Shown piece after piece: positions 8,262 through 16,979 of a stretch of 60,479 nucleotides of DNA. The translations under genes and the position numbers were made by a program. This DNA is from Candidatus Coprenecus merdigallinarum (GTDB taxonomy: Bacteria > Bacteroidota > Bacteroidia > Bacteroidales > UBA932), in NCBI GenBank assembly GCA_018712545.1, contig DVGV01000024.1, positions 1 through 60,479 of the forward strand, written 5' to 3'. A model generated the notes under the pieces. It was not told the DNA's origin, searched no databases, and saw only the letters and a program-made list of their open reading frames with translations. Numbering within the stretch: the first letter of the stretch is position 1; each line of letters starts with the position of its first letter.

Positions 8262-9554
8262 CTATTTTTTCTCGTTCAACGAATCCGTTACGCTGAACCT
8301 CAGCACCTTCCTCACCGGCAGATACGAGGACAGCAGATTGAGGGCCAGCACACAGACAAACACCAGAAGGTACAGTTCCGGACGGAAGAACACATCCGCA
8401 GGAAACACCAGGTCGGCCTGCATCTCCACGGCATCATACCCGGCCTTGCTCTGTTCCAGTGCATTGGACAGCAGGCCCAGAATTCCCCTGGCGAACACCA
8501 CGCCGAAAAGCCCCCCGATAAGCGTCAGCAGGAAATTCTCCGAAAGCACCTGCCGCACTATGACACCGTCTGGTGCCCCGTATGCCTTGCGCACCCCGAA
8601 CTCCACGATCCGTTCCTCCATGCTCGAAGCCACCATACCGCTCAGATTGACAGCAGGGACAATCATCAGCATCAGCACCATCGCCGTTATGATCGAAAGA
8701 AGCGTTCCCGCTGACACACCGGAAGTCCTGATATAAGTCTCCGGCCGCACATCCGGTGAGATATAGAACTCCTCAGCCGCACCGAACGAGAGATTGTACC
8801 TCGCCGTCACATCGCTTACCCCTGCCCGTACCGCATCAAAGTCCCTGCGGCTCTTGGCCAGAATATACAGATGGCCCGAGCCTAACCACGGCTGTCCGTC
8901 CGCACTGTAGAACCTCGTCCTGTACAGCTGGTACGGCAGCCACACCTCCGCATCTGTCATCATCGCCGTAAGAGGAACATCCCGCACCACCCCGCAGACC
9001 CTGAGCGGAGTACCGCCGTAGAGCACGCTCTGCCCCACCGCCGCGTCACCCGAACCGAAGCACCTGCGGGCAAATGTCTCGGAGACCACCGCCTCCACCA
9101 GCACCGGATTCCATTCCCCCGGAGCCTGCCCGTCCCGGAACTCAAACTGGAACACGTCCCAGAAACCTCCGTCCACATACATCACCGGAGCATTGTGGAC
9201 ATTGCCGTCGGGCGCGGTCAGACTGAGCGAACCGCTTCGGAAAGGCGCAATGACATACGACATGCTCTCCACGCCGGGGATATCCGCCTCTTCTATCAGC
9301 TGCGCCAGGCGCTCGCTCACCATGGTACCCATCCGCGGCTCGCCTTTCGCATCATCCAGAATAACATTGGAGAGAACCAGCATACGGCTGCGGTGCTTCT
9401 CCGGATAGATTCCCGAGACACTCATCAGCATGAACATCAGAAAGGCCATCACGAAGGCCATCGACAGCGCCACACCGATGATGTAGATCAGGCTGTACTG
9501 CCGGTCCTTGAGCATTATCTGCCAACTTTGGCGGAGGTATACAGGTAGTTTCAT
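8262..9554 (-). CDS. MacB/FtsX-type ABC permease, A-type (pair 6)
   Basis: This roughly 430-residue permease starts MKLPVYLRQSWQIMLKDRQ, with TM1 at about 20-42, a periplasmic domain to about 290, and three C-terminal helices. The TM2 end NLSGMVASSMEE leads into the coupling segment EFGVRKAYGAPDG. The periplasmic domain carries VVSETFARRCFGSGDAAVGQ and CGVVRDVPL. ATG 9560 overlaps the stop of the preceding gene as ATGA, but ATG 9554 matches the paralogue's start and has better spacing from the purine-rich AAGAGAAGA. Its first 33 residues equal those of the fused permease and the DNA there is nearly identical. Beyond that point the two proteins diverge quickly. Confidence 0.85.
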   Translation of the reverse strand: MKLPVYLRQSWQIMLKDRQYSLIYIIGVALSMAFVMAFLMFMLMSVSGIYPEKHRSRMLVLSNVILDDAKGEPRMGTMVSERLAQLIEEADIPGVESMSYVIAPFRSGSLSLTAPDGNVHNAPVMYVDGGFWDVFQFEFRDGQAPGEWNPVLVEAVVSETFARRCFGSGDAAVGQSVLYGGTPLRVCGVVRDVPLTAMMTDAEVWLPYQLYRTRFYSADGQPWLGSGHLYILAKSRRDFDAVRAGVSDVTARYNLSFGAAEEFYISPDVRPETYIRTSGVSAGTLLSIITAMVLMLMIVPAVNLSGMVASSMEERIVEFGVRKAYGAPDGVIVRQVLSENFLLTLIGGLFGVVFARGILGLLSNALEQSKAGYDAVEMQADLVFPADVFFRPELYLLVFVCVLALNLLSSYLPVRKVLRFSVTDSLNEKK

Positions 9555-9556
9555 AA

Positions 9557-12151
9557 TCATTCTTCTCTTAAAATTTCTGACGGGCGGGTCCGGGAGACTT
9601 TCCACACGGAGACGAGCGCCGCCAGGGCATTTACAACAAATATTACCGCAGCCACGGCCAATGTCACCATCAGCGCGGACAGGAAAGGCGAGGTCAGTAC
9701 CGGCCAGGGAGCCAGGGAACTCTCGGGCAACGCAGGCATATTGACCTGACCTATAAATACTACGTCTCGTCCTCGGAAGAGGATGATATTCAGCACCACA
9801 AACAGTCCGATACCGACCGACAGCGCAGCCTGTCCGAGACCCGCTGCCACTACATCGCGGCGCAGACGTCCCGGAGTCGAGCCCATGGCCGTGCGGACAC
9901 CGAACTCATCGGCCCTGCGGCGGGTTTGAAGGGCATAGTGCGAGAACGCCCCGAGTATCAAGTTCAGCAACAGGTACGAGAGCAGTATGGTCTCCAGTTC
10001 CCTGCCGCCGTAAGAATCCATTACTTCCGTCACCGGATAGGATAGTCCTACCCGAAGATTACCGAATGAAGTCCGGGAAGCCGTCCCGTAATTGATCTGC
10101 TCGATAAATTGGCGCATGTCCGTATCCTGCGACAGCCGCAGCACCCAGAAACACTGCCCTGAGCGGATGTAACCGGCCGGGTAGGAGGCCATATTGACAA
10201 TGACGACGGGCCGGGGATTGTCAGTCATAGTCCGGACCTTCTGCCGCTGAATCACCCCGGCCACCGTCCTCGGAGCAGCAGGAGACGAGTTGTTGGCAAG
10301 GTACAATGTCTGTCCAACCGGATCACTGCCGGGGAAAAGAGCCTCAGCCAGGTCCTCCGAAATAATCACAGTACCAGTTCCCTCATCGGCAGGGCGCACG
10401 CCTCCCTCCGGTACCAGCACGCGGAAACCGAAAACATCCATGAAATCACTGCCCAGCTCCTTGAGGAAACAGGCAGCCTGTATTTTGACAGAAGTATCCG
10501 CATAGACCGTCATGCGCGTCTCACTGTTGTTGCCGGGAATGAACGGTGACGTAGGTGTGAGTGCCTCCACCCCGTCCAAAGCAGCCAGCACCCGGCCAAT
10601 TCTTCGGAAATCCTCCAGCAGTACTCCGTCCTCCGAGGCCTCCGGACTGTATGCCGCATCCGAGGCGGAAAGAGAGGAGACCGGAACACAGACTACCCGG
10701 TCAGGATCCCAGCCGGCAGGTACGGCGTGACGGCGCACCCCGTTGAGCAGCATCGGGTCGGCAAGCAGCCAGCCGATGATGAATACCAAAGCGGCCTCTG
10801 TCACCAGCCAGGCATTCCGGACACGACGTGTCCTGTAATAGGAATTGTCCCTGAGCAGTTCCACCGCCCCCTTGCGCAGCACCTTCATCACCGGCTGCAC
10901 CGAAGCGAAAACAGTCAGCAAGGCCACCGCCGCAAACCCCATCAGGAAAAGACCCGGACGGAAAAATGACTCTGTCGGAAAGAGCAGGTCCGCATCATTG
11001 GAAAAATCGCCCATTACTGCAGAAACCTCCAGGAAATAGCCCGAGAGCATATTCAGCACTCCTATGGACAGGCCGAAGCCTATGACACCCCCTATAAGCG
11101 TCAGCATCAGGTTCTCCGCAAATATCTGCGAGAACATCGCCCGGAACGGAGCCCCGTAGGACTTCCGCGCCCCGAACTCCGTCAGCCTCTCCTGCAGGCT
11201 GGAAGAGACCATCCCGCACAGATTGACAGCCGGTATCAGCAGTATCACGACAATGGTTCCGATCACCAGGGACAGGACAAGCCCCGGAACTCCGCCAAGA
11301 AATGACACCCTGAAAGACAAGGGTTCTGTCTCATACGACATACTGAACTCACTGTCCTCCGACTGCATGGCATTGTAGCTGCCGACAGCTTTTTCCACCG
11401 CCTCCCGGATATCGGAGAAATGCCTGCGGCTCTGTGTCAGGAAGACTATATAGTTCCCGCCTTCCGGCATAGTGGCCCAATCCGCCAGAGTACGCATGCG
11501 CTCCTCCATATCCCTTGTCAGCCATATCTCCGCATCGGCAATACCGGCTGCAAGCGACACGTCCCGGACTACTCCGCAGACAGTCACAGCACGACCGTTT
11601 ACCGTAAGCATACGGCCCACGGCATCTTCATCCCCGAAGCACCTCTGCGCCATAGTAGCGGAGACGACCGCTGCCGGACCGGCCTCCCCTCCCTGACCAT
11701 ACTGTGTATCCTGACCGAAAGGTCTTCCCGCCAGAAAATCGAAATCGAAAACATCCCAGAATCCACCGTCCACATACCTCACATTGGCATAGAAAGCCGC
11801 CCTCTCCCCGGATGAGACCAGGACGTCCGCACAGATGGACGGAGGCCGGATCACCGACATAGCCTCAAGGCCCTCCGGCTCCACCTCCCGGATGAGGCGC
11901 ACCAGGTCATCCGGCACACTCGTAGTACCGAAATACTTGCCGTCTGCGTCATTATAATGCACGCCTGTTAGCAGCATAGTCCGTCCACGGTGATTCTCAG
12001 GGTAGACATTCCCCAGCATCATCACCATAAATATCAGCACAGACGAGACAAGTGCCATCGACAGCGCCACACCGATGATGTAGATCAGGCTGTACTGCCG
12101 GTCCTTGAGCATTATCTGCCAGCTCTGGCGTAGGTATACAGGTAGTTTCAT
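9557..12151 (-). CDS. Fused A+B MacB/FtsX-type ABC permease (pair 5)
   Basis: These 864 residues equal one A-type plus one B-type permease in a single chain, with eight predicted membrane helices. The A half (1 to about 430) has TM1 near 20-42, VVSATMAQRCFGDEDAVGR, CGVVRDVSLAA, and the coupling segment EFGARKSYGAPFR. A short linker (ELLRDNSYYRTRRVRN) leads into the B half, with TM at about 450-470, VIISEDLAEALFPGSDPVGQ, EFGVRTAMGSTPGRL and the end TRPSEILREE. Permeases of about 800 residues with two MacB/FtsX units are common in Bacteroidota; split ones beside a fused one in the same locus are notable. It follows the ATPase gene after 173 bases containing a hairpin repeat and overlaps A6 by ATGA. 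Confidence 0.88.
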   Translation of the reverse strand: MKLPVYLRQSWQIMLKDRQYSLIYIIGVALSMALVSSVLIFMVMMLGNVYPENHRGRTMLLTGVHYNDADGKYFGTTSVPDDLVRLIREVEPEGLEAMSVIRPPSICADVLVSSGERAAFYANVRYVDGGFWDVFDFDFLAGRPFGQDTQYGQGGEAGPAAVVSATMAQRCFGDEDAVGRMLTVNGRAVTVCGVVRDVSLAAGIADAEIWLTRDMEERMRTLADWATMPEGGNYIVFLTQSRRHFSDIREAVEKAVGSYNAMQSEDSEFSMSYETEPLSFRVSFLGGVPGLVLSLVIGTIVVILLIPAVNLCGMVSSSLQERLTEFGARKSYGAPFRAMFSQIFAENLMLTLIGGVIGFGLSIGVLNMLSGYFLEVSAVMGDFSNDADLLFPTESFFRPGLFLMGFAAVALLTVFASVQPVMKVLRKGAVELLRDNSYYRTRRVRNAWLVTEAALVFIIGWLLADPMLLNGVRRHAVPAGWDPDRVVCVPVSSLSASDAAYSPEASEDGVLLEDFRRIGRVLAALDGVEALTPTSPFIPGNNSETRMTVYADTSVKIQAACFLKELGSDFMDVFGFRVLVPEGGVRPADEGTGTVIISEDLAEALFPGSDPVGQTLYLANNSSPAAPRTVAGVIQRQKVRTMTDNPRPVVIVNMASYPAGYIRSGQCFWVLRLSQDTDMRQFIEQINYGTASRTSFGNLRVGLSYPVTEVMDSYGGRELETILLSYLLLNLILGAFSHYALQTRRRADEFGVRTAMGSTPGRLRRDVVAAGLGQAALSVGIGLFVVLNIILFRGRDVVFIGQVNMPALPESSLAPWPVLTSPFLSALMVTLAVAAVIFVVNALAALVSVWKVSRTRPSEILREE

Positions 12152-12229
12152 CTTTTTGGTTTTTCTGTTCTGTTCTGGTTATGGTTCAACGTTTCATTTT
12201 ACTCGGTTTTCGGGTCCTGGTGCCTGGCT

Positions 12230-12291
12230 TTTCCGCAACGGCAGGAAAATGCAGGTTTTGCTGCCGTTGTGGCAAGGGGCGGAGGACCGGG
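12230..12291. repeat. REP-like hairpin repeat, copy 3
   Basis: Arms CCGCAACGGCAG (12233-12244) and CTGCCGTTGTGG (12261-12272), then GGGGCGGAGGACCGGG. It has the same unit, orientation and arm spacing as the two copies beside tolC. It lies in the 173-base gap between the ATPase gene and the fused permease gene, where it may attenuate or process the transcript. Confidence 0.85.
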
Positions 12292-12324
12292 CAGGTCGGG
12301 CAGGCAGAGGCAGGCCTCAGGTCC

Positions 12325-12990
12325 CTACCCGATGATGCGGCCGTCGAGCATACGGATGATGCGGTCGGTCTGCTTGGCCTGGGACTCGTTGTGGGTCACC
12401 ATCAGGATGGTCTTGCCGCGCTGTTTGTTGACCTCGTGCAGGAGCTCCATGACTTCGGCACCCATCTTGGAGTCCAGGTTACCGGTGGGCTCGTCCGCTA
12501 AGATGATGGATGGATCGCCGACTAAGGCGCGGGCGATGGCCACCCTCTGGCACTGACCGCCGGAAAGCTGCGAGGGGAAATGCTTCACCCTGTGGCTCAG
12601 GCCCACGGCCTCGATCATCTTGAGGGCACGTTCCTTACGCTCGGTCGCACCCATCCTGCGGTACAGCAGGGGCATCTGCACGTTGTCCAGGACATTGAGC
12701 GAGGGGATCAGGTGGAAGCTCTGGAAGACAAATCCGAGCTCGGTGTTGCGGAAGCGGGCGGCCTCCCTGGCATTGAGGCCCGAGACGGGCTTGCCGTGCA
12801 GCTCCACGGTACCGGAAGAGGGCTCGTCGAGCAGTCCGGCGATGTTGAGCAGGGTGGACTTGCCGCAGCCGGAGGGGCCCATGATACTTACAAATTCTCC
12901 TTCGCGCACTTCGAGGTTGATGTTGTCGAGAGCCATGGTCTCGATCTCGGAGGTTCTGTAGATTTTGGAAATTTCGATAAGCTTGATCAT
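12325..12990 (-). CDS. MacB/LolD-type ABC transporter ATPase
   Basis: This 221-residue cytoplasmic ATPase powers FtsX-type permeases. It has Walker A GPSGCGKSTLL near residue 40, Q-loop VFQSFHLIP, signature LSGGQCQRVAIARAL (the second Gln of the usual LSGGQQQ is Cys), Walker B IILADEPTGNLDS and H-switch VTHNE. The family name follows from these and from the absence of a fused permease. It is the only ATPase in the 20-kb array, which has six permease pairs, so it probably serves several or all of them. It starts 46 bases after the B4 stop. Confidence 0.92.
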   Translation of the reverse strand: MIKLIEISKIYRTSEIETMALDNINLEVREGEFVSIMGPSGCGKSTLLNIAGLLDEPSSGTVELHGKPVSGLNAREAARFRNTELGFVFQSFHLIPSLNVLDNVQMPLLYRRMGATERKERALKMIEAVGLSHRVKHFPSQLSGGQCQRVAIARALVGDPSIILADEPTGNLDSKMGAEVMELLHEVNKQRGKTILMVTHNESQAKQTDRIIRMLDGRIIG

Positions 12991-13036
12991 AATTCTTAAA
13001 TTTTATTTGTTTATAAATATTTTCAAAAGGTTAAAA

Positions 13037-14332
13037 TTATTCGTCCTTCAGCACATCGGCTGGCGACTCCTGCAGGGCCCCGGCGACAGGGACAATGGTC
13101 GAGAGGGTCACGACCGCCAGCATCACGGCCGCCGCAATCCCGGAAACAGCGAGGAAATGCCGGACAGGATCGAAAAGCACCGGCAGCCTTTCTCTGGTCA
13201 GGTCCAGGAGATATCCGTCATAGAGGGCGGATGCACAGAAGTTCACCTTACCTATGATCAGGATATTCAGGACAATCACCAGTCCCAGCAGCATCGCCGC
13301 GAGCCATAGCATCCATACCTCGGAAAGCTGCTGTATCACCAGAGCACCCCAGGATCCGCCCATAGCCCTGCGCACCCCTATCTCGCCGCGTCTCTCACGG
13401 GTGCGCAGCCATGCGAAGGAGGCCACCCCGATGAGGACGCACAGCAGCACGAATACCAGCAGAGCCTGCCAGATGAAGGTATCGGCCATAGTGTCCTTCT
13501 GACGCTTCTCCATGGAGAAAACCGACCCGGTACGGTAGTTTCCGAAGATCAGGTCCTCCCGCCATGTCATCCTGGCCTTTTGAATGAACTCCTCCTCATC
13601 CACACCCGGAGCGAGACGGAAACACCAGAACGCATCCATATTGTCCTCTTCCCGGACAATATCCGGTGTAGTGAAGAATATCATCGGCCTGTATTCCTTA
13701 TCCTTCTCGACCTTGACGGGAGCTATCACTCCGGATATGGTCCATCCGTACAGACTATGGTCGCTGTAGCGGCCCAGATGTCTGCCCACCGGATTCTCCC
13801 CCGGGAAAAGGGTCTCAGCCACGTCTTCGGTAAGGATGACAGTCCCGGGCACATCCTCTATCGGAGTATCCTCGGGCCATATCTGACGGTAGTCCATCAT
13901 CTTCAGGTCCTCGCCCCCGGCCTCGCGCAGATGGTAGGCATAAGGCAGATATTCACCGGTGACAGTGTCCAGTTCCAGGCCATGATTGTAATTGGAAAGA
14001 GACAGTCCCGGCATAGTGCTGCCAACTGCTGCGGCATACTCTATCTCAGGCATATCCCTGAGGGCCTGGCCTATACGGTGAAAATCCGCCGAACGCTGCT
14101 CCCGGGAATCCATCTCCGGACGGAAACCCGTCTGCCCGTCGTAAAGCCGGCTGATACTCACCGCATACACTCCACGTGCATCATAGCCGTCCGGCAGGGA
14201 CTTCCTGTAGGCACTGGGCCATACAGCATTGACCAGGAACCACGAGGCTGCGGCGATTAGAGTCATCTCTATGAAAAGCCAGGCATTGCCCCGGCGGTAG
14301 TACCACAATTGTTTAAGTATCTGTCTGAACAT
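13037..14332 (-). CDS. MacB/FtsX-type ABC permease, B-type (pair 4)
   Basis: A 431-residue inner-membrane permease opening MFRQILKQLWYYRRGNAWLF, with TM1 at about 18-38. The periplasmic domain carries VILTEDVAETLFPGENPVGR. After TM2 comes the coupling segment GEIGVRRAMGGSWGALV, and the chain ends ALQESPADVLKDE. The ATG lies 7 bases after the A4 stop and the ATPase gene follows. It belongs to the larger subfamily (pairs 1-4). The periplasmic region shares little with other B proteins beyond the signature, suggesting a different ligand or partner surface. Confidence 0.85.
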   Translation of the reverse strand: MFRQILKQLWYYRRGNAWLFIEMTLIAAASWFLVNAVWPSAYRKSLPDGYDARGVYAVSISRLYDGQTGFRPEMDSREQRSADFHRIGQALRDMPEIEYAAAVGSTMPGLSLSNYNHGLELDTVTGEYLPYAYHLREAGGEDLKMMDYRQIWPEDTPIEDVPGTVILTEDVAETLFPGENPVGRHLGRYSDHSLYGWTISGVIAPVKVEKDKEYRPMIFFTTPDIVREEDNMDAFWCFRLAPGVDEEEFIQKARMTWREDLIFGNYRTGSVFSMEKRQKDTMADTFIWQALLVFVLLCVLIGVASFAWLRTRERRGEIGVRRAMGGSWGALVIQQLSEVWMLWLAAMLLGLVIVLNILIIGKVNFCASALYDGYLLDLTRERLPVLFDPVRHFLAVSGIAAAVMLAVVTLSTIVPVAGALQESPADVLKDE

Positions 14333-14339
14333 ATCGGAT

Positions 14340-15656
14340 TTACTTTACAGAGTTCAACGATTCCGTGATGGGTCTGCGCATCACCTTCATGACAGGCAGC
14401 AGAGCCGAGATAATATTGAGGACCAGCACTATGGCCAGCAGCAGAAGATACAGTTTCAGCTTGAAGAAATCCCTTACCGAGAATACCGCCGCATCTATAT
14501 CCTCCATCGAGAACGTCATTCCCAGAGTCTCTGTCGGCAGCATCCCGTTGAACTGCTCCGAGAACACGGCCAGCAGCACATACGAGAGGACCAGTCCGAG
14601 CACACCCCCGAGCAGGGTCAGCAGCAGGTTCTCCCCGGCAATCTGTCCGAGTATATCCCCCCTCCAGGCTCCGAAAGACTTGCGCACTCCGAACTCGCCC
14701 ATACGGGCATCCATACGGGAACCGACCATGCCAGAGAGGTTGATCATCGGTATGAGCAGGATGAAGAACATGACTCCTATTCCTATCCATGTAAATGATG
14801 CGGAAGTCAGCCCGCTCCAGGTGAAGGCGTTCTCCCTGACGGTAGGAATGCCCTTGCAGAAAGACAGCTTGTACTCGGCCTCCGCACTGTTGTTGTACGT
14901 CTCGACACGATCCTCCAACGTCTGCCGTATGGAGGCGAAACCGCTCCGGTCCTCAGCCAGCAGCACGGCGAAATAGTCGCCCAGCATACTGTCGTGCCCC
15001 AGCCATTCAAACACTGAGGCAGCCCGTATATCCTTGTCCAGGTCCGGAATCCACAGCTGTGCGAAGGCTATCGACGCTGTCTGAGGCACATCCCGGACCA
15101 CTCCGCTCACCCGGAACTCCCGGTCCTTGAAAAACAGCCTCTCTCCAGCGATATCACTGCGGCCAAAAAGGGCCCTGGCCAGAGACTCGCAGACCACAAC
15201 CTCCGGCACCGCCTGATTGAGACTGGACTCCGTCAGGGCATGTCCGTCCAGAAAGTCCATCCCGAAGACAGTCCAGAAAGCTTCATCCACCACACCGGCC
15301 ACCGTTCCTATCGCCTCGCCTCTGTCATTGGCCACCGTCACATCCTCGTATGTAATGGCAGATACCGCCTCCACTCCCCCGATGGGATCCTGCCGGAGAA
15401 AACGGTCGATAAACTTCAGGCTGAGCATCGCCGATGAGTTGCCGCCGCCCTCATAGCTTTCCGCCAGTGCCGGGATTATCAGCATCCTGTCCCTGTTCAC
15501 CTCCGGATAGGAGTTGTCGAAGTGCATCGACTGCACCGTCAGCCAGGCCATCACCAGCGCCAGCGAGAAGCCCGTACCTACGATATAGACCGCGCCGTAC
15601 ACCCTGTCCTTGCGCAGGTTGTACCACGATTCTTTCAGATACATTCCAAGTTTCAT
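14340..15656 (-). CDS. MacB/FtsX-type ABC permease, A-type (pair 4)
   Basis: This 438-residue partner of B4 begins MKLGMYLKESWYNLRKDRVY, with TM1 at about 20-42. VVCESLARALFGRSDIAGE, SGVVRDVPQTASIAFAQLW and the coupling segment GEFGVRKSFGAWRGDIL follow, and it ends RRPITESLNSVK. The last 150 residues closely resemble A3 (both have the RKSFGAWRG block), whereas the periplasmic halves differ. It lies 18 bases downstream of B3. Confidence 0.85.
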   Translation of the reverse strand: MKLGMYLKESWYNLRKDRVYGAVYIVGTGFSLALVMAWLTVQSMHFDNSYPEVNRDRMLIIPALAESYEGGGNSSAMLSLKFIDRFLRQDPIGGVEAVSAITYEDVTVANDRGEAIGTVAGVVDEAFWTVFGMDFLDGHALTESSLNQAVPEVVVCESLARALFGRSDIAGERLFFKDREFRVSGVVRDVPQTASIAFAQLWIPDLDKDIRAASVFEWLGHDSMLGDYFAVLLAEDRSGFASIRQTLEDRVETYNNSAEAEYKLSFCKGIPTVRENAFTWSGLTSASFTWIGIGVMFFILLIPMINLSGMVGSRMDARMGEFGVRKSFGAWRGDILGQIAGENLLLTLLGGVLGLVLSYVLLAVFSEQFNGMLPTETLGMTFSMEDIDAAVFSVRDFFKLKLYLLLLAIVLVLNIISALLPVMKVMRRPITESLNSVK

Positions 15657-15674
15657 ATATTGTACTTCTAAATA

Positions 15675-16973
15675 TTATTCGTCCTTTAAAATATCGGCCG
15701 TCCGCTCCCTCAGGGCCTTGCCGAGGGGAATGATGGCCGCGAGGGTCACCGCCGCCAGCAGCACCGCCGTCACTATCCCCGCCACCGCGAGGAAATGCAC
15801 CGTCGGATCGTAGAGCAGCGGCAGGCTGTCGCGCACCGACTGCAGGGTCATCGAGGAGCCGCCGGTAATGCTGATTTTAGCGATCAATATGATATTGGCC
15901 GTCAGAATCCAGCCGAGGACCGCCGCAGCGGCATAGACTATCCAGGCCTCCCCCAGCTGCTGCAGGGCAATCCCCCAGGCCGTCGAGCCCATGGCCCGCC
16001 GCACTCCTATTTCGGGGCGCCGCATCCTCAGCCTGAGCCAGCTGAAGGAAGCCGCGGCGATGAGCACATTGACCACCAGGAACACCCACAGGGCCTTCCA
16101 CTTGAAGTTGTCCAGGAAAATGTATTTCTGCATAAACTCCGGCATCGGGGTCACGGCGGACACCCGCCAGTTGCCGTAGGGCATCTCCCGCTCCCAGGTC
16201 CGGCCGGCCTGTTCTGTGAAGCTGTCCGCATCCACTCCCGGACGGAGGCGGAATATAAAGCAGGGCGGGGCGTAAGGGGCTTGAAGCATATTGGGATAGG
16301 CATACAGTACCATCGGGCGGGGCTCCTCGGTAAGGCTGTGCTTGATAGGCTCCACCACCCCGGATATCACCCAACTGTACTGGCTTACGGCATCGGGAGA
16401 GGTCGAGGCATCTGAAAAACGGCGGCCTACGGGATTCTCTCCGGGGAAAAGCAGCTGCGCCAGGTCGGAGGATATCACGCAGGTTCCGGGCGCATCCTCT
16501 ATCGGGGCATTCTCAGGCAATACCTGACGGTAGCCCATGAGCTCCATGTCCGGCTCCCCTGCCTGACGGGAATGAAAAGTAAATTCAATATACGCTCCGG
16601 CAGTGTCCATGGGATACTGCATATTGGCGGTATAGGTACCGAGGCCGGGAAGGGACATGCCCGTAACGGCGCACGCGCTCACCTCCGGCATCTGCAGGAT
16701 GGTCTGCCCGAAGCGGGCAAAGGCCGCGGCACTGGCCTCGTATGTATCGTTATCGGCTGCGTAGCCGGGCTGGCCGTCACTCAGCGGTTCCAACTCGGCG
16801 ATATACACCCCTTCATAATCATATCCGTATGGCGTGGAATGCGCACGGTAATGTGCGGTCCATATCTCGTTGACCAGGAACCACGAGGTTATGAATATCA
16901 CTACGAGCTCGCACAGCAGCCACAGACTGCTGCGGCGGTAGTACCATATCTGTGATAGTATCTGTCCAAGCAT
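15675..16973 (-). CDS. MacB/FtsX-type ABC permease, B-type (pair 3)
   Basis: A 432-residue permease opening MLGQILSQIWYYRRSSLWLL. The signature CVISSDLAQLLFPGENPVGR, coupling segment PEIGVRRAMGSTAWGIAL and end LRERTADILKDE identify the B type. In place of the usual RRGEIGVRRAMGG it has RRPEIGVRRAMGS, a small change at the helix expected to touch the ATPase. It starts 6 bases after the A3 stop. Confidence 0.85.
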   Translation of the reverse strand: MLGQILSQIWYYRRSSLWLLCELVVIFITSWFLVNEIWTAHYRAHSTPYGYDYEGVYIAELEPLSDGQPGYAADNDTYEASAAAFARFGQTILQMPEVSACAVTGMSLPGLGTYTANMQYPMDTAGAYIEFTFHSRQAGEPDMELMGYRQVLPENAPIEDAPGTCVISSDLAQLLFPGENPVGRRFSDASTSPDAVSQYSWVISGVVEPIKHSLTEEPRPMVLYAYPNMLQAPYAPPCFIFRLRPGVDADSFTEQAGRTWEREMPYGNWRVSAVTPMPEFMQKYIFLDNFKWKALWVFLVVNVLIAAASFSWLRLRMRRPEIGVRRAMGSTAWGIALQQLGEAWIVYAAAAVLGWILTANIILIAKISITGGSSMTLQSVRDSLPLLYDPTVHFLAVAGIVTAVLLAAVTLAAIIPLGKALRERTADILKDE

Positions 16974-16979
16974 AGCGGA

